Shown here: one piece after another, positions 35,137 through 44,853 of the stretch
How positions within the stretch are numbered: position 1 is the stretch's first letter
Layout: every line of letters starts with the position of its first letter
DNA from: Paenibacillus macerans
GTDB taxonomy: Bacteria > Bacillota > Bacilli > Paenibacillales > Paenibacillaceae
Direction: 5' to 3'
NCBI RefSeq assembly: GCF_900454495.1
Contig: NZ_UGSI01000002.1
Span: 2,081,001-2,145,000 of the forward strand
DNA: 64,000 nucleotides
The notes under the pieces: model-generated
The model's database searches: none
Told to the model about the DNA's origin: nothing
What the model saw: only the letters and a program-made list of their open reading frames with translations
Position numbers and translations under genes: made by a program

Positions 35137-38064
35137 ATGAGTTATCCTTATCAAAACCCGGATCTTCCGCTAATGGAACGGGTGAACGATTTAATATCGC
35201 GTTTTATGCTCGAAGAGAAAATTGAACTGATGTGCCAATATCAAACGGATATTCCGCGCCTTGGGGTGAACAAATACAAGCATGGCACGGAGGGGGCGCA
35301 TGGCGTGGCCTGGCTTGGCGAAGCGACGGTGTTCCCGCAAAATACGGGGCTGGCCTGTACCTGGAACCCCGAACTGCTGCAAAAAATCGGCTCCGTCATC
35401 GGGGACGAGGCCAGGGTTTACTACCAGCGCGACCCGGCCGCTAACGGGCTGACGATTTGGGCGCCGACGGTCGATATGGAACGGGACCCGCGCTGGGGGC
35501 GTACCGAAGAGGCGTACGGGGAGGATCCGCATTTGACCGGTGCCTTGACGACCGGGCTGGTCAAAGGTATGCAGGGCGATCATCCTTTTTATTACAAAGC
35601 CGTGTCAACCTTAAAGCATTTTTACGGCAACAATAATGAAGTGGACCGCGGAAGCGCATCGGTCAGCATTGATCCGCGGAACAAGCGGGAATATTACTTG
35701 AAGGCGTTTGAGCCGGCTTTTCGCGACGGGCGCGCAGGTTCGATGATGACGGCGTACAACGGCATCAACGGCACGCCGTGCAACTTTAATCATGAGGTGA
35801 ACGAAATCGTCAAAGGCGAATGGGGCATGGACGGCTTCGTCGTGGGCGACGCCGGGGACGTGCTCGGCACCGTGATGGATCACCATTACGTGGACTCTTA
35901 CGCCGAAGCGGTCGCCGGCTCGATTAAGGCCGGTATCGACAGCATTACGGATGATCAGCCGATCTCGCAGCAGGCGCTGCGTGACGCTTTGCAGCAAGGA
36001 CTGCTGACGGAGGCCGATTTGGACCACGCGCTGAGCAATACGTTCCGCGTCCGTTTCCGGCTTGGCGAATTCGATCCCGCGGAGCGGAATCCGTACAGCC
36101 ATGTGGCAGAATCAAAGCTGTGCGCGCCGGAGCATGCCGCACTGGCGCTGGAAGCGGCCCGCGAATCGGTCGTGCTGCTGAAAAACGACAGGCTGTTGCC
36201 GCTGGGCAAGGACGCGGCTTCGGTGGCGGTGATTGGCCCGTTGGCGGACGAGGCGTTCACCGACTGGTACAGCGGCACGCCGCCGTACCGCATAACCCCG
36301 CTGCAGGGTGTGACGGAGAAAATGAACGGCCGTCCGGTGCATTTTACGACGGGGTTGGATCGGATTCGCTTGCGTTCGGCGGCCACCGGCAAATACGTCG
36401 GTATCGCCGCCGGCGAAGAGGGCGGAGCTGCTCTGGCGGCAAACTGCGAAGACGCGGAACAGGCCGAAGTGTTCGAGCGAAACGATTGGGGCTGGGGACA
36501 AATTACGCTGCGGGCGCTCAGCAACGGGAAGTTCGTAACCGAAAGCGAATCGGGCCGGCTCGAGGCGACGGCGGACGAGGCGCGCGGCTGGTTCGTGAAG
36601 GAAGCGTTTGGGTTCGAAACGCAGGCAGACGGCTCCATGCGGATGCTGTCGTGGGAAGGCAAGCCAGTGTCGGTAGACGTCCGGGGATACATGAACGTCG
36701 AAGCGGACCAGGAAAAGGGCGCCGGTGAAGCTGAAGGAGCCGTAATGGTTGGCGCTGGTGCAACAGTTGATGCGGAAGCCGCGGTAAGCGGGGGAGCCAA
36801 CTTCGCCAATAGAGGAGCCGCTGCCGGCATACATGACGGATTTATCGTTGAAGTGGTGCAGGGCGGTTTGCAGCAAGCCGCCGCAGCGGCGAAAAACGCG
36901 GAAACGGCGATCGTGTTCGTCGGCAACAGCCCGTTCATTAACGGAAAGGAAACGACCGACCGGCCGGACATTACACTGCCGCCATCCCAGCAGGCGCTGA
37001 TTCAGGCTGTTAAAGCGGTTAACCCGCGAACGGTTGTCGTCATTGTCGGCGGGTACCCGTTTGCGGTGAACTGGGAACAGGAACATATTCCGGCGATCGT
37101 GTTTACATCCCATGCGGGGCAAGAACTGGGGCGCGCCGTAGCCGATGTGCTGTTCGGCGGCTACAACCCGGCGGGCCGGCTCAATATGACCTGGTACAAG
37201 TCGGCCGATCAGCTTCCGGACATTATGGATTACGACATTATCAAAGGAAAGCGGACCTATCAATATTTTGACGGAGAAGTGCTGTATCCTTTCGGACATG
37301 GGCTGAGTTACACGACGTTTGGATATGAAGGATTGTCATTGAGCCCTGCTGAAATCGGACAGGACGGTACCGTCACCGTGTCGGTGAACGTCCGGAATAC
37401 CGGTGAGCTGGACGGAGACGAGGTTGTTCAATTGTATGTCCGGGCCGAAGCTTCCTGCGTGCCCCGGCCGCTTAAGACATTAAAAGGCTTTAAACGGATT
37501 CATTTGAAGGCTGGCGAGTTCAAGACGGTTACGCTGGAATTAAAAGCATCCGAGCTCGCTTTCTGGGATGTGACCCGCGAACGGTACTGTGTGGAAACCG
37601 GCGCCTACACGATTATGGTCGGCCCGTCCTCGGAGAAAATCGCGGCAGCGGCAACGCTTCGGGTCAACGGGGAGACGGTTCCGCCGCGTTTGCTCCGCGA
37701 ATCGGTCAAAGCGGTGAATTACGATAATTATGACCGGGTCTTTATCGACGAATGCCGCGAGGGCGGGGAGAGCATCCGCACCGTTCAAGACAGCGGCGGC
37801 TGGATCGCGTTCCATGATGTGGATTTCGGCACAGGGGCGTCGGAGTTCGAGGCGAGAGTTTCGGGGCATCTCAAAGGCGGGGAGATCGTCGTTACGCTCG
37901 GCTCGCCGGATGGGGAAACCGCCGGAACGTGCCGGGTGCTGCCGACCGGCGGCCGCCAGGCCTGGACGACGGTGACCGCGCCGGTAACGGGGGCGGCGGG
38001 CCGCCGCGACGTATACCTTCACCTCAAAGGCGAGGTTCAGATCAGCCGGTTCAGTATCCGCTAG
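35137..38064 (+). CDS. GH3 beta-glycosidase with fascin-like insert and C-terminal beta module
   Basis: 975 residues, no signal peptide. The N-terminal GH3 barrel (1-~310) carries the nucleophile D238 in MDGFVVGDAGDVLG, where the usual SDW is GDA, plus KHFYGNNNEVDRG. The second GH3 domain is split: ~408-524 resemble a fascin-type beta-trefoil (RLRSAATGKYVGIAAGEEGG), then an Ala/Gly-rich stretch (525-566), then the domain resumes (ETAIVFVGNSPFINGKETTD). A fibronectin-III-like domain (~745-840) and a CBM6-like module (~865-975) follow. Beta-glucosidase or beta-xylosidase activity is possible; being cytoplasmic, it would act on imported oligosaccharides. Confidence 0.88.
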   Translation: MSYPYQNPDLPLMERVNDLISRFMLEEKIELMCQYQTDIPRLGVNKYKHGTEGAHGVAWLGEATVFPQNTGLACTWNPELLQKIGSVIGDEARVYYQRDPAANGLTIWAPTVDMERDPRWGRTEEAYGEDPHLTGALTTGLVKGMQGDHPFYYKAVSTLKHFYGNNNEVDRGSASVSIDPRNKREYYLKAFEPAFRDGRAGSMMTAYNGINGTPCNFNHEVNEIVKGEWGMDGFVVGDAGDVLGTVMDHHYVDSYAEAVAGSIKAGIDSITDDQPISQQALRDALQQGLLTEADLDHALSNTFRVRFRLGEFDPAERNPYSHVAESKLCAPEHAALALEAARESVVLLKNDRLLPLGKDAASVAVIGPLADEAFTDWYSGTPPYRITPLQGVTEKMNGRPVHFTTGLDRIRLRSAATGKYVGIAAGEEGGAALAANCEDAEQAEVFERNDWGWGQITLRALSNGKFVTESESGRLEATADEARGWFVKEAFGFETQADGSMRMLSWEGKPVSVDVRGYMNVEADQEKGAGEAEGAVMVGAGATVDAEAAVSGGANFANRGAAAGIHDGFIVEVVQGGLQQAAAAAKNAETAIVFVGNSPFINGKETTDRPDITLPPSQQALIQAVKAVNPRTVVVIVGGYPFAVNWEQEHIPAIVFTSHAGQELGRAVADVLFGGYNPAGRLNMTWYKSADQLPDIMDYDIIKGKRTYQYFDGEVLYPFGHGLSYTTFGYEGLSLSPAEIGQDGTVTVSVNVRNTGELDGDEVVQLYVRAEASCVPRPLKTLKGFKRIHLKAGEFKTVTLELKASELAFWDVTRERYCVETGAYTIMVGPSSEKIAAAATLRVNGETVPPRLLRESVKAVNYDNYDRVFIDECREGGESIRTVQDSGGWIAFHDVDFGTGASEFEARVSGHLKGGEIVVTLGSPDGETAGTCRVLPTGGRQAWTTVTAPVTGAAGRRDVYLHLKGEVQISRFSIR

Positions 38065-38164
38065 GGTAGCAGGGGACGATAAGGGCTGAGAAATTGGCAG
38101 CTATGAAAAAGAAACGGGGAAAAGAGCCGAACTCTACCAGCACCTCCCCCCTTACCCCTTCATC

Positions 38165-38375
38165 AAGTGAATAAGGTAAATTTATGATCTTATTTTCCTG
38201 GATTGAGCATGTGCATACCCATTAGCGACACTTTTTGGCCTTATTTTCCTGGGAATGGTCCAGAATACGGTAATTTCCATGCGAATCGAGAAATTAGCGA
38301 CATAAATGTCCTTTGTTTGACCTGAAGTGGGGGAGATCGCCGAAATAGCGGCATTTTTAGCCCTTATGTTTTTCG
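38165..38375 (+). repeat. Dispersed repeat family A, copy 3
   Basis: CCATTAGCGACACTTTTTGG, a middle with GAAATTAGCGACATAAATG, and GCCGAAATAGCGGCATTTTT follow the same order as at 16741-16965. It fills the gap between the GH3 gene and the convergent AraC gene. Confidence 0.8.
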
Positions 38376-38438
38376 TCGATGGGCGGCTCGCAAGCAGCGC
38401 TGCCCCGCCGCCGCCATACAAGCGTGCCGCCCCCCGCC

Positions 38439-39341
38439 CTAAGCCTCGACCGGCTCCTGCAGCTTTTTGCGGAACTCCGAAGGCGAGCAGTTCATCGTCT
38501 TGCGGAACACCCGGATGAAGTAGCTGATGTTGTCGTAGCCGACCTCCAGCGCGATGTCGGAGATTTTCCGCTCCGGTTCGCGCAGGAGCTCGGTGGCCTG
38601 GCGGATGCGGTACGAGTTGATGTAATCGATCGGCGTCTGCCGGGTCATCGACTTGAAGAAGCGGCAAAACTGCCCTTCGCTCATCGGAATCAGCGCGGCG
38701 AGTTCGCCGAGGCGGATCGGATGGCCGTAGTTTTGCTGGATGTGCAAAATGACCGTTTTCAGCCGCTCGATTTTGGACGATTCGCTGCGGCTGCTGGCTA
38801 TGCGGCTGACGGCACGGCCTTCGGCGGCGATTTCGGCCAGCATCAAATACAGATGGCCTTTCACCGCGCCTTCGTACCCGGGCGTTTCGTTGCTGCAGCT
38901 CCGCATCATCGCGAGAATATGCTCGAGCAGCGCGATTTCATAAGGCTGCTCCCGCCGGATATGGCGGGGAAACGTCGCTTTCCGTTCCTGGAGGGGGAGG
39001 ACGAGATTTTCCTGGACCGCGTCATAATGGGCGCTGGCCAGCAGCTGCGTATCGAACACGAGGGAGAAAAAAGTGCAGCCCTGCTCCCCGAGCGCATGCG
39101 CGGCGTGAATGTCGCCCCCGTCGATAAACACCGCTTCCCCGGCGCGGACCGGAAAATAATCGGTGTCGACCTGGAACAGCGTTTCCCCTTCAAGGCAGTA
39201 AAAAAACTCGGCTTCCTCGTGCCAGTGGCAGTCGATGACATGCTCGCCCGGCCCGAAGCGGTACCAGTATGTGCCGAACGGCAGGCGCTGCGTGCCGTGG
39301 CTTTTGTTCTCGTGCAAAGCGCGGCGGAGCGCTTGGTCCAT
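38439..39341 (-). CDS. AraC-family regulator (cupin plus HTH)
   Basis: 300 residues. An N-terminal cupin sensor (HVIDCHWHEEAEFFYCLEGE, FPVRAGEAVFIDGGDIHAAH) is followed by an AraC DNA-binding domain with two HTH motifs (IRLGELAALIPMSEGQFCRF, KISDIALEVGYDNISYFIRV). It diverges from the GH31 gene and probably activates it in response to an oligosaccharide. ATG 39341 lies after GAGGTGATC. Confidence 0.9.
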   Translation of the reverse strand: MDQALRRALHENKSHGTQRLPFGTYWYRFGPGEHVIDCHWHEEAEFFYCLEGETLFQVDTDYFPVRAGEAVFIDGGDIHAAHALGEQGCTFFSLVFDTQLLASAHYDAVQENLVLPLQERKATFPRHIRREQPYEIALLEHILAMMRSCSNETPGYEGAVKGHLYLMLAEIAAEGRAVSRIASSRSESSKIERLKTVILHIQQNYGHPIRLGELAALIPMSEGQFCRFFKSMTRQTPIDYINSYRIRQATELLREPERKISDIALEVGYDNISYFIRVFRKTMNCSPSEFRKKLQEPVEA

Positions 39342-39387
39342 CCATGATCACCTCATCAATATAGTGTTATATTATCGTCGAATTATG

Positions 39388-39417
39388 TTAGTTTATTGTG
39401 ATGCGTATCAGTATAAT
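39388..39417 (+). promoter_or_regulatory. Probable promoter of the GH31 gene
   Basis: TTAGTT (39388-39393), an 18-base spacer and a perfect TATAAT (39412-39417), 62 bp upstream of the GH31 start. The poor -35 suits an AraC-activated promoter. Confidence 0.5.
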
Positions 39418-39478
39418 GCAAGTATAGAACGTTTTTCATTTTAAAACAATGCGCTAGAGGAAGGACGGTAATGAAAAA

Positions 39479-41797
39479 ATGAAATTTACCGATGGCAACT
39501 GGCTGATTCGCGATGGCATTACATTGTCTCCCGCGGTACAAGCATACGATTTCCGAGCCCAAAACAACACGCTGATCGCTTCCGCTTCAACGATGCCGCT
39601 GCGCGGCCGGGGCGATATGATCAATACAACGCTGCTGACGATGCAGTTCCATTCCCCGCTTCCCGGCGTGATCGGCGTCAAGCTGTTCCATTTCGCCGGG
39701 GTTGTTGACCATGGCCCGCACTTTGAATTGAACGAAGGCGGCGCCCATGTTGAAATCACCGAAAACGAGCAATATGCCGAACTGAAAAGCGGCAGCCTGA
39801 GCGTCCGCATCAACAAAGGCCCGCAGTGGTCGGTCGATTTCTACCGCGTTGACGAGCGAATCACCGGCAGCGGCTTCAAATCGATGGCGCATGTGACGGA
39901 TTCCAACGGCGACACGTATATGCGCGAGGAGCTCGACCTGCGCGTCGGAGAATGGGTTTACGGTCTGGGCGAACGTTTTACGTCGTTCCTGAAAAACGGT
40001 CAGGTTGTCGATATCTGGAATAAAGACGGCGGCACCAGCTCCGAGCAGGCGTACAAGAACATTCCTTTTTACGTCACCAACAAAGGGTATGGCGTGCTCG
40101 TCAATGATCCGGGGGCGGTTTCGTTTGAAGTCGCTTCGGAAAAAGTGAAAAAAGTGCAATTCAGCGTTCCCGGGGAATCGCTGGAATATTTTGTGATCGA
40201 CGGTCCCGAGCCGAAGGACGTGCTGAACAAATACACCGATTTGACGGGCAAACCTTCGCTTCCCCCGGCCTGGTCCTTCGGCCTTTGGCTGACGACCTCG
40301 TTTACGACCGATTACGATGAAGCGACGGTAAACTCCTTCGTCGACGGCATGGCGGAGCGCGATCTTCCGCTGCACGTTTTCCATTTCGACTGCTTCTGGA
40401 TGCGGGAATTCCATTGGACGGACTTTAAATGGGACGAACGCGTTTTCCCGGACCCGCAAGGCATGCTGAAGCGCCTCAAAGAAAAAGGGCTGAAAATTTG
40501 CGTTTGGATCAACCCGTATATCGGCCAGCGCTCCCGCCTGTTTGAGGAAGGCATGAAAAACGGCTACTTGGTCAAAAAAGCCAACGGCGATGTTTGGCAA
40601 TGGAACCTGTGGCAGCCCGGCATGGCGCTTGTGGACTTCACGAACCCGGCCGCTTGCGAATGGTTTGCCGGCTACCTGCGCGAACTGGTCGACATGGGCG
40701 TCGATTCTTTCAAAACCGACTTCGGCGAACGGATTCCGACGGATGTCGTTTATTACGACGGCGCAGATCCGGTGAAAATGCACAACTACTATACGTACCT
40801 GTACAATAAAGTCGTATTTGAAGTATTGGAAGAAAAATTGGGCAAAAACGAAGCCGCGCTGTTCGCCCGTTCCGCAACGGTCGGCGGCCAGAAGTTCCCG
40901 GTTCACTGGGGCGGCGACTGCTACGCCGATTATGAATCGATGGCGGAAAGCCTGCGCGGCGGCCTGTCGCTCGGACTTGCCGGCTTCGGCTTCTGGAGCC
41001 ACGACATCGGCGGATTCGAAAACACGGCCCCGGCCCACGTATTTAAACGCTGGCTCGCCTTCGGCCTCCTGTCCAGCCACAGCCGCCTGCACGGCAGCAG
41101 TTCGTACCGGGTGCCGTGGGCGTACGACGATGAAGCGGTGGATGTGACGCGATTCTTCACGAAGCTGAAATGCCGCCTGATGCCTTACATGTTCGATACG
41201 GCGGTGCAAGCCACGCAGCAGGGCGTGCCGACGATGCGGGCGATGTTCCTGGAATTCCCGGACGATCCGGCCTGCGACACGCTGGACCGCCAGTACATGC
41301 TGGGGGACTCGCTGCTGGTGGCCCCGGTATTCAGCGAAAAAGGCGATGTAACGTATTATTTGCCGGAAGGCAAGTGGACGCATCTGCTGACCGGGGAAAC
41401 GGTCGAAGGCGGAAAATGGCGTAAAGAGAACCATAATTTCTTCAGCCTGCCGCTGTTCGTTCGCCCGAACTCGATCCTGGCCACCGGGGCGAATGATACT
41501 CGTCCGGATTACGATTATGCGGACGGCGCAGAGATCGGCTTGTACCAGCTTGCCGACGGAGCTGCGGTATCCCGCACGGTTCGCAGTGCCAAAGGGGCCG
41601 CGGAGCTGAACGTGACGGCAGCCAAGAGTGGCAACGTTGTGACGCTGAGCGCCGAAGGCGCTGGCAAGCCGTTCCGCGTAGCGCTGCACGGCATGGGCGA
41701 AATCGCCTCCGTCCAAGGCGGAACGCTAGCCGCAAACGGAACGATCGAAGTAGCCGCGTTCACCGGCAAGGCGGAGCTGCAAATCACCTTGAAATAA
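39479..41797 (+). CDS. GH31 alpha-xylosidase
   Basis: A 772-residue cytoplasmic GH31 enzyme of the YicI type. The catalytic barrel shows WSFGLWLTTSFTTDYDEATV, LPLHVFHFDCFWMREFHWTD, the nucleophile Asp in SFKTDFGERIPTD and the acid Asp region FPVHWGGDCYADYESM. The N-terminal beta-sandwich has YGLGERFTSFLKNGQ. The FHFDCFWMREF signature and length match alpha-xylosidases acting on isoprimeverose-type ends of xyloglucan. An ATG at 39471 is out of frame; ATG 39479 has GGAAGGACG upstream. Confidence 0.93.
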   Translation: MKFTDGNWLIRDGITLSPAVQAYDFRAQNNTLIASASTMPLRGRGDMINTTLLTMQFHSPLPGVIGVKLFHFAGVVDHGPHFELNEGGAHVEITENEQYAELKSGSLSVRINKGPQWSVDFYRVDERITGSGFKSMAHVTDSNGDTYMREELDLRVGEWVYGLGERFTSFLKNGQVVDIWNKDGGTSSEQAYKNIPFYVTNKGYGVLVNDPGAVSFEVASEKVKKVQFSVPGESLEYFVIDGPEPKDVLNKYTDLTGKPSLPPAWSFGLWLTTSFTTDYDEATVNSFVDGMAERDLPLHVFHFDCFWMREFHWTDFKWDERVFPDPQGMLKRLKEKGLKICVWINPYIGQRSRLFEEGMKNGYLVKKANGDVWQWNLWQPGMALVDFTNPAACEWFAGYLRELVDMGVDSFKTDFGERIPTDVVYYDGADPVKMHNYYTYLYNKVVFEVLEEKLGKNEAALFARSATVGGQKFPVHWGGDCYADYESMAESLRGGLSLGLAGFGFWSHDIGGFENTAPAHVFKRWLAFGLLSSHSRLHGSSSYRVPWAYDDEAVDVTRFFTKLKCRLMPYMFDTAVQATQQGVPTMRAMFLEFPDDPACDTLDRQYMLGDSLLVAPVFSEKGDVTYYLPEGKWTHLLTGETVEGGKWRKENHNFFSLPLFVRPNSILATGANDTRPDYDYADGAEIGLYQLADGAAVSRTVRSAKGAAELNVTAAKSGNVVTLSAEGAGKPFRVALHGMGEIASVQGGTLAANGTIEVAAFTGKAELQITLK

Positions 41798-41875
41798 CGC
41801 GTGATTGCCTACCGCGGCGATGGCGTGCAGGTGTACAATTAAACACGGACAGGCGGACCATGCGAACGGCCGCCT

Positions 41876-41919
41876 GGAAATATCCCCTTTTCCCCTTGGC
41901 AAGAGGGGATATTTTCCTT
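41876..41919 (+). terminator. Hairpin terminator between the GH31 and kinase genes
   Basis: GGAAATATCCCCTTTTCCCC folds with AAGAGGGGATATTTTCC, followed by TTTT. Read-through could still supply the kinase gene 30 bases later. Confidence 0.65.
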
Positions 41920-41951
41920 TTAAGGAGACTAAGGAGGAATCGCTTATTCCA

Positions 41952-43730
41952 ATGTTCAGTAAAATCGTGCAGTTCACGAACAATTTGAAACTTAAGCACA
42001 AGCTGCTTATCTCCTACATCGTTGTCGTGATGATTCCCGTGTTGATTGTCGGCGCTGTCGTAACCGCTTATTTCCGCAATCAGGCGATGGACCGGGCGAT
42101 CGCCCAGACCGTCAACAACGTCGAACGGGTGAAATCGCGCGCGGCGTCGATGCTTCGCGTGCCCAGCGACATCTCGGATATTTTTATGCTGGATAAAAAA
42201 CTCGAAGCCCTCGTCACTACCCGGTATCCGTCGGTGCTTGAGCTGACCAAAGCTTACTTGAACTATGACGATTTTCGCGGGTACGTCAGGCAATACCGGG
42301 AAATTTCGGGGATCCGGTTCTACTTCGACAATCCGACGTTGATCAACAACCTGGAGTTTATACCGGTCGATGAGCGGACGGCGTCGGCGAACTGGTACAG
42401 GCAAGCGATGTCCCAAAAAAGGATCGGCTGGTTTTACATTAACAACAAGGAGGATGAGGAACTTCCCGTCCGCAGATTAAGTCTCGTCCGCCAGATTTCG
42501 TTTGAAGGCACGCGGAAAAGCGGAGTGCTTATGGTCGTTCTGAATCAGGACGAATTGAACCGGATGCTGCAGCAGGAGCCTTTTGAAACGTTTATCGCCG
42601 ATGAGCAGGGTTATGTCGTGGCTGCGAAAAACCCGGCATTGGTCGGGACAACGCTGGAATCGCTCGATTTCGGCACCGATTTGCGGAACCTGCAAAAAGG
42701 GACGTTCAAGGCGGATGTCGGGGACGCGCCTTCCTATCTGGTGGTGGATACCTTGATTCCCGATTCCAGCATGAACGGGCTGAAGATCGTTTCCGTGTTC
42801 ACGACGGAGTCGATCGTCAAAAGCGCCAATGCGGTCAGCCTTTTCGGGTTGGGCATTATTTTGCTCGTCCTGCTGATCGCTCTCGTGTTCGTTTATATCG
42901 TTTCTTTTTTGACCACAAACCGGATGCTGCGGTTAAGCCGCCATTTAAACCGGCTGGCGCTCGGGGACCTAAATGTCGTATCCCGGATAGACGGAAACGA
43001 TGAAATCGGGCAGTTGTCGCGCCAATTCAACTACATGGTCGGCAGCATCAACCGGCTGATGCATCAGGTGGTGGAAAAAACGGAGCAAAACAACGCCTTG
43101 GAGCTGGCACAGCGGGAAATCAAGCTGAAAATGATGGCCAGCCAAATCAACCCGCATTTTCTGTTCAATGCACTGGAATCGATCCGGATGAACGCGCATC
43201 TGAAAGGGGATAAAGAGATCGCCAACGTCGTGCGCCTGCTCGGGAAAATGATGCGGAAAAGCCTTGAAGTCGGCCGGGAAAACACGCCGCTCAAAGAGGA
43301 ATTGGAGATGGTGCGCTCCTACCTGGAGGTCCAGAAATTCCGCTATGAGGACCGCTTGAAGTACGAGCTGCGGATCGATCCGGCGGCGGAGGACATCCGG
43401 GTGCCGCCGCTCATTATTCAGCCGCTGGTAGAGAACGCCGTCGTTCACGGCGTGGAGGGCAAGGAGGACGGCGTCAACGTGGAGGTTAAGGTGGAAGTGA
43501 AAGAAGCGCTGGTGCATGTGACCGTTAAAGACAACGGGACGGGGATGACGGCGGAGCGTCTTGCCGAAGTGAAGCGTTCCATTGCCGCCGCCGAGGAATC
43601 GCAGCGGACGCGGATCGGCCTGCGCAACGTCCACCAAAGATTGGTGTTGTCCTATGGAGAGGAGCACGGCCTGCATATCGCCAGCACGCCCGGCTCCGGA
43701 ACGGAAATCGCTTTTACGATCCCGTCCTGA
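41952..43730 (+). CDS. YesM-type sensor histidine kinase
   Basis: 592 residues. TM1 (~18-40) and TM2 (~297-319) bracket a ~255-residue extracellular sensor domain; a HAMP linker follows (~320-372). The His_kinase domain has H402 in ASQINPHFLFNALESIRMN and the HATPase has IQPLVENAVVHGVEG and VKDNGTGM. The start is ATG 41952; AAGGAGGAA lies 12 bases upstream and no better start exists. Its response regulator is not adjacent. The YesN-type regulator at 26750 is the only candidate in the window. The following importer binding protein may present the ligand. Confidence 0.92.
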   Translation: MFSKIVQFTNNLKLKHKLLISYIVVVMIPVLIVGAVVTAYFRNQAMDRAIAQTVNNVERVKSRAASMLRVPSDISDIFMLDKKLEALVTTRYPSVLELTKAYLNYDDFRGYVRQYREISGIRFYFDNPTLINNLEFIPVDERTASANWYRQAMSQKRIGWFYINNKEDEELPVRRLSLVRQISFEGTRKSGVLMVVLNQDELNRMLQQEPFETFIADEQGYVVAAKNPALVGTTLESLDFGTDLRNLQKGTFKADVGDAPSYLVVDTLIPDSSMNGLKIVSVFTTESIVKSANAVSLFGLGIILLVLLIALVFVYIVSFLTTNRMLRLSRHLNRLALGDLNVVSRIDGNDEIGQLSRQFNYMVGSINRLMHQVVEKTEQNNALELAQREIKLKMMASQINPHFLFNALESIRMNAHLKGDKEIANVVRLLGKMMRKSLEVGRENTPLKEELEMVRSYLEVQKFRYEDRLKYELRIDPAAEDIRVPPLIIQPLVENAVVHGVEGKEDGVNVEVKVEVKEALVHVTVKDNGTGMTAERLAEVKRSIAAAEESQRTRIGLRNVHQRLVLSYGEEHGLHIASTPGSGTEIAFTIPS

Positions 43731-43860
43731 TCGCGGATCTTTGGATTTTCGCCGGACGATGTCTAATTTTTATATGGTTTTGTTTGAAATCTGTCGGGTA
43801 TTTCCGTGTTCCCCCTTCGCTTATGATTGATATATAGAAATGAAGGGGGGACTCGAATCT

Positions 43861-44838
43861 GTGGAAACGCTGTCATCAAATCCCGGCAATAATGTAAGCG
43901 TTGCCCCTAAGCCGCGAAAAAAGCGAAAAAAAGGTACCTGGCAAAGTTTAGTGCAGCAAAAGTATTTATACTTGATGTCCATGCCGTTTGTCATATGGTT
44001 GTTCGTGTTTAACTATGTTCCGGTCTGGGGCTGGACGATGGCTTTTCAAAACTATAAGCCGGCCAAATCTTTTACCGACCAGAAATGGGTAGGGTTCAAA
44101 AATTTCGTGGACTTGTTCCAGGACGAAAGGTTTTATCTCGTACTTAGAAACACGCTGGCCATGAGCGTCATGGGGCTGATCGCAAATTTTATTTTCCCGA
44201 TCGCCTTTGCCGTGCTGCTCAATGAACTGCGGGGCAAATTTTTCAAGCGCACGGTGCAGACGGTTTCCTATTTGCCGCACTTTGTATCCTGGGTTGTTGT
44301 GGCCGGGATCATCACGAAAATGCTCTCCATCGACGGAGGGGTCGTCAACGAACTGCTGATGGCGCTTCATATTACCAACGAGCCGATTCAGTTCATGGCG
44401 CAAGGGAAATGGTTTTGGGGGATTGTAACCGCTTCCGATGTATGGAAGGAAACCGGCTGGAACGCCATCATCTATTTGGCGGCCATTACCGGGATCGACA
44501 AGGAGCTGTACGAAGCCGCCCGCGTCGACGGGGCGGGGCGGTTCCGGCAAATCTGGAACATCACGCTGCCGGGGATCCGGACGACGATTGCGGTGCTGCT
44601 GATCATGTCGATCGGCCATCTGATCGGCATCGGCTTTGAGAAGCAATTCCAGCTCAGCAACTCGCTGGTTACCGACTACTCCGAGGTGCTCGACATATAC
44701 GCCTTAGAGTATGGCATTAATATCAGCCGCTTCTCGTACGGCACGGCGATCAGTATGTTTACTTCTGTCGTAGGCATTATCCTGCTGCTCGCGGCCAACG
44801 GCATTATGAAGAAAACGACGAAAGAAAGCATTATGTAG
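43861..44838 (+). CDS. ABC permease, LplB type
   Basis: A 325-residue inner-membrane permease with a basic cytoplasmic N-terminus (PRKKRKKGTW) and about six membrane segments. It has the LplB-like stretch MSMPFVIWLFVFNYVPVWGW and an EAA loop (ELYEAARVDGAGRFRQIWNI). I take GTG 43861 because AAGGGGGG ends 10 bases upstream; ATG 43840 overlaps that site. It forms an importer with the next two genes, with no ATPase. Confidence 0.88.
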   Translation: METLSSNPGNNVSVAPKPRKKRKKGTWQSLVQQKYLYLMSMPFVIWLFVFNYVPVWGWTMAFQNYKPAKSFTDQKWVGFKNFVDLFQDERFYLVLRNTLAMSVMGLIANFIFPIAFAVLLNELRGKFFKRTVQTVSYLPHFVSWVVVAGIITKMLSIDGGVVNELLMALHITNEPIQFMAQGKWFWGIVTASDVWKETGWNAIIYLAAITGIDKELYEAARVDGAGRFRQIWNITLPGIRTTIAVLLIMSIGHLIGIGFEKQFQLSNSLVTDYSEVLDIYALEYGINISRFSYGTAISMFTSVVGIILLLAANGIMKKTTKESIM

Positions 44839-44853
44839 GGGGAGGGAACATAG

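Noticed and set aside
39587..41716. 709-codon minus-strand open frame opposite the GH31 gene
   Set aside because: The plus strand encodes a clear GH31 enzyme with catalytic motifs; the antisense frame is a composition artefact of GC-rich codons.
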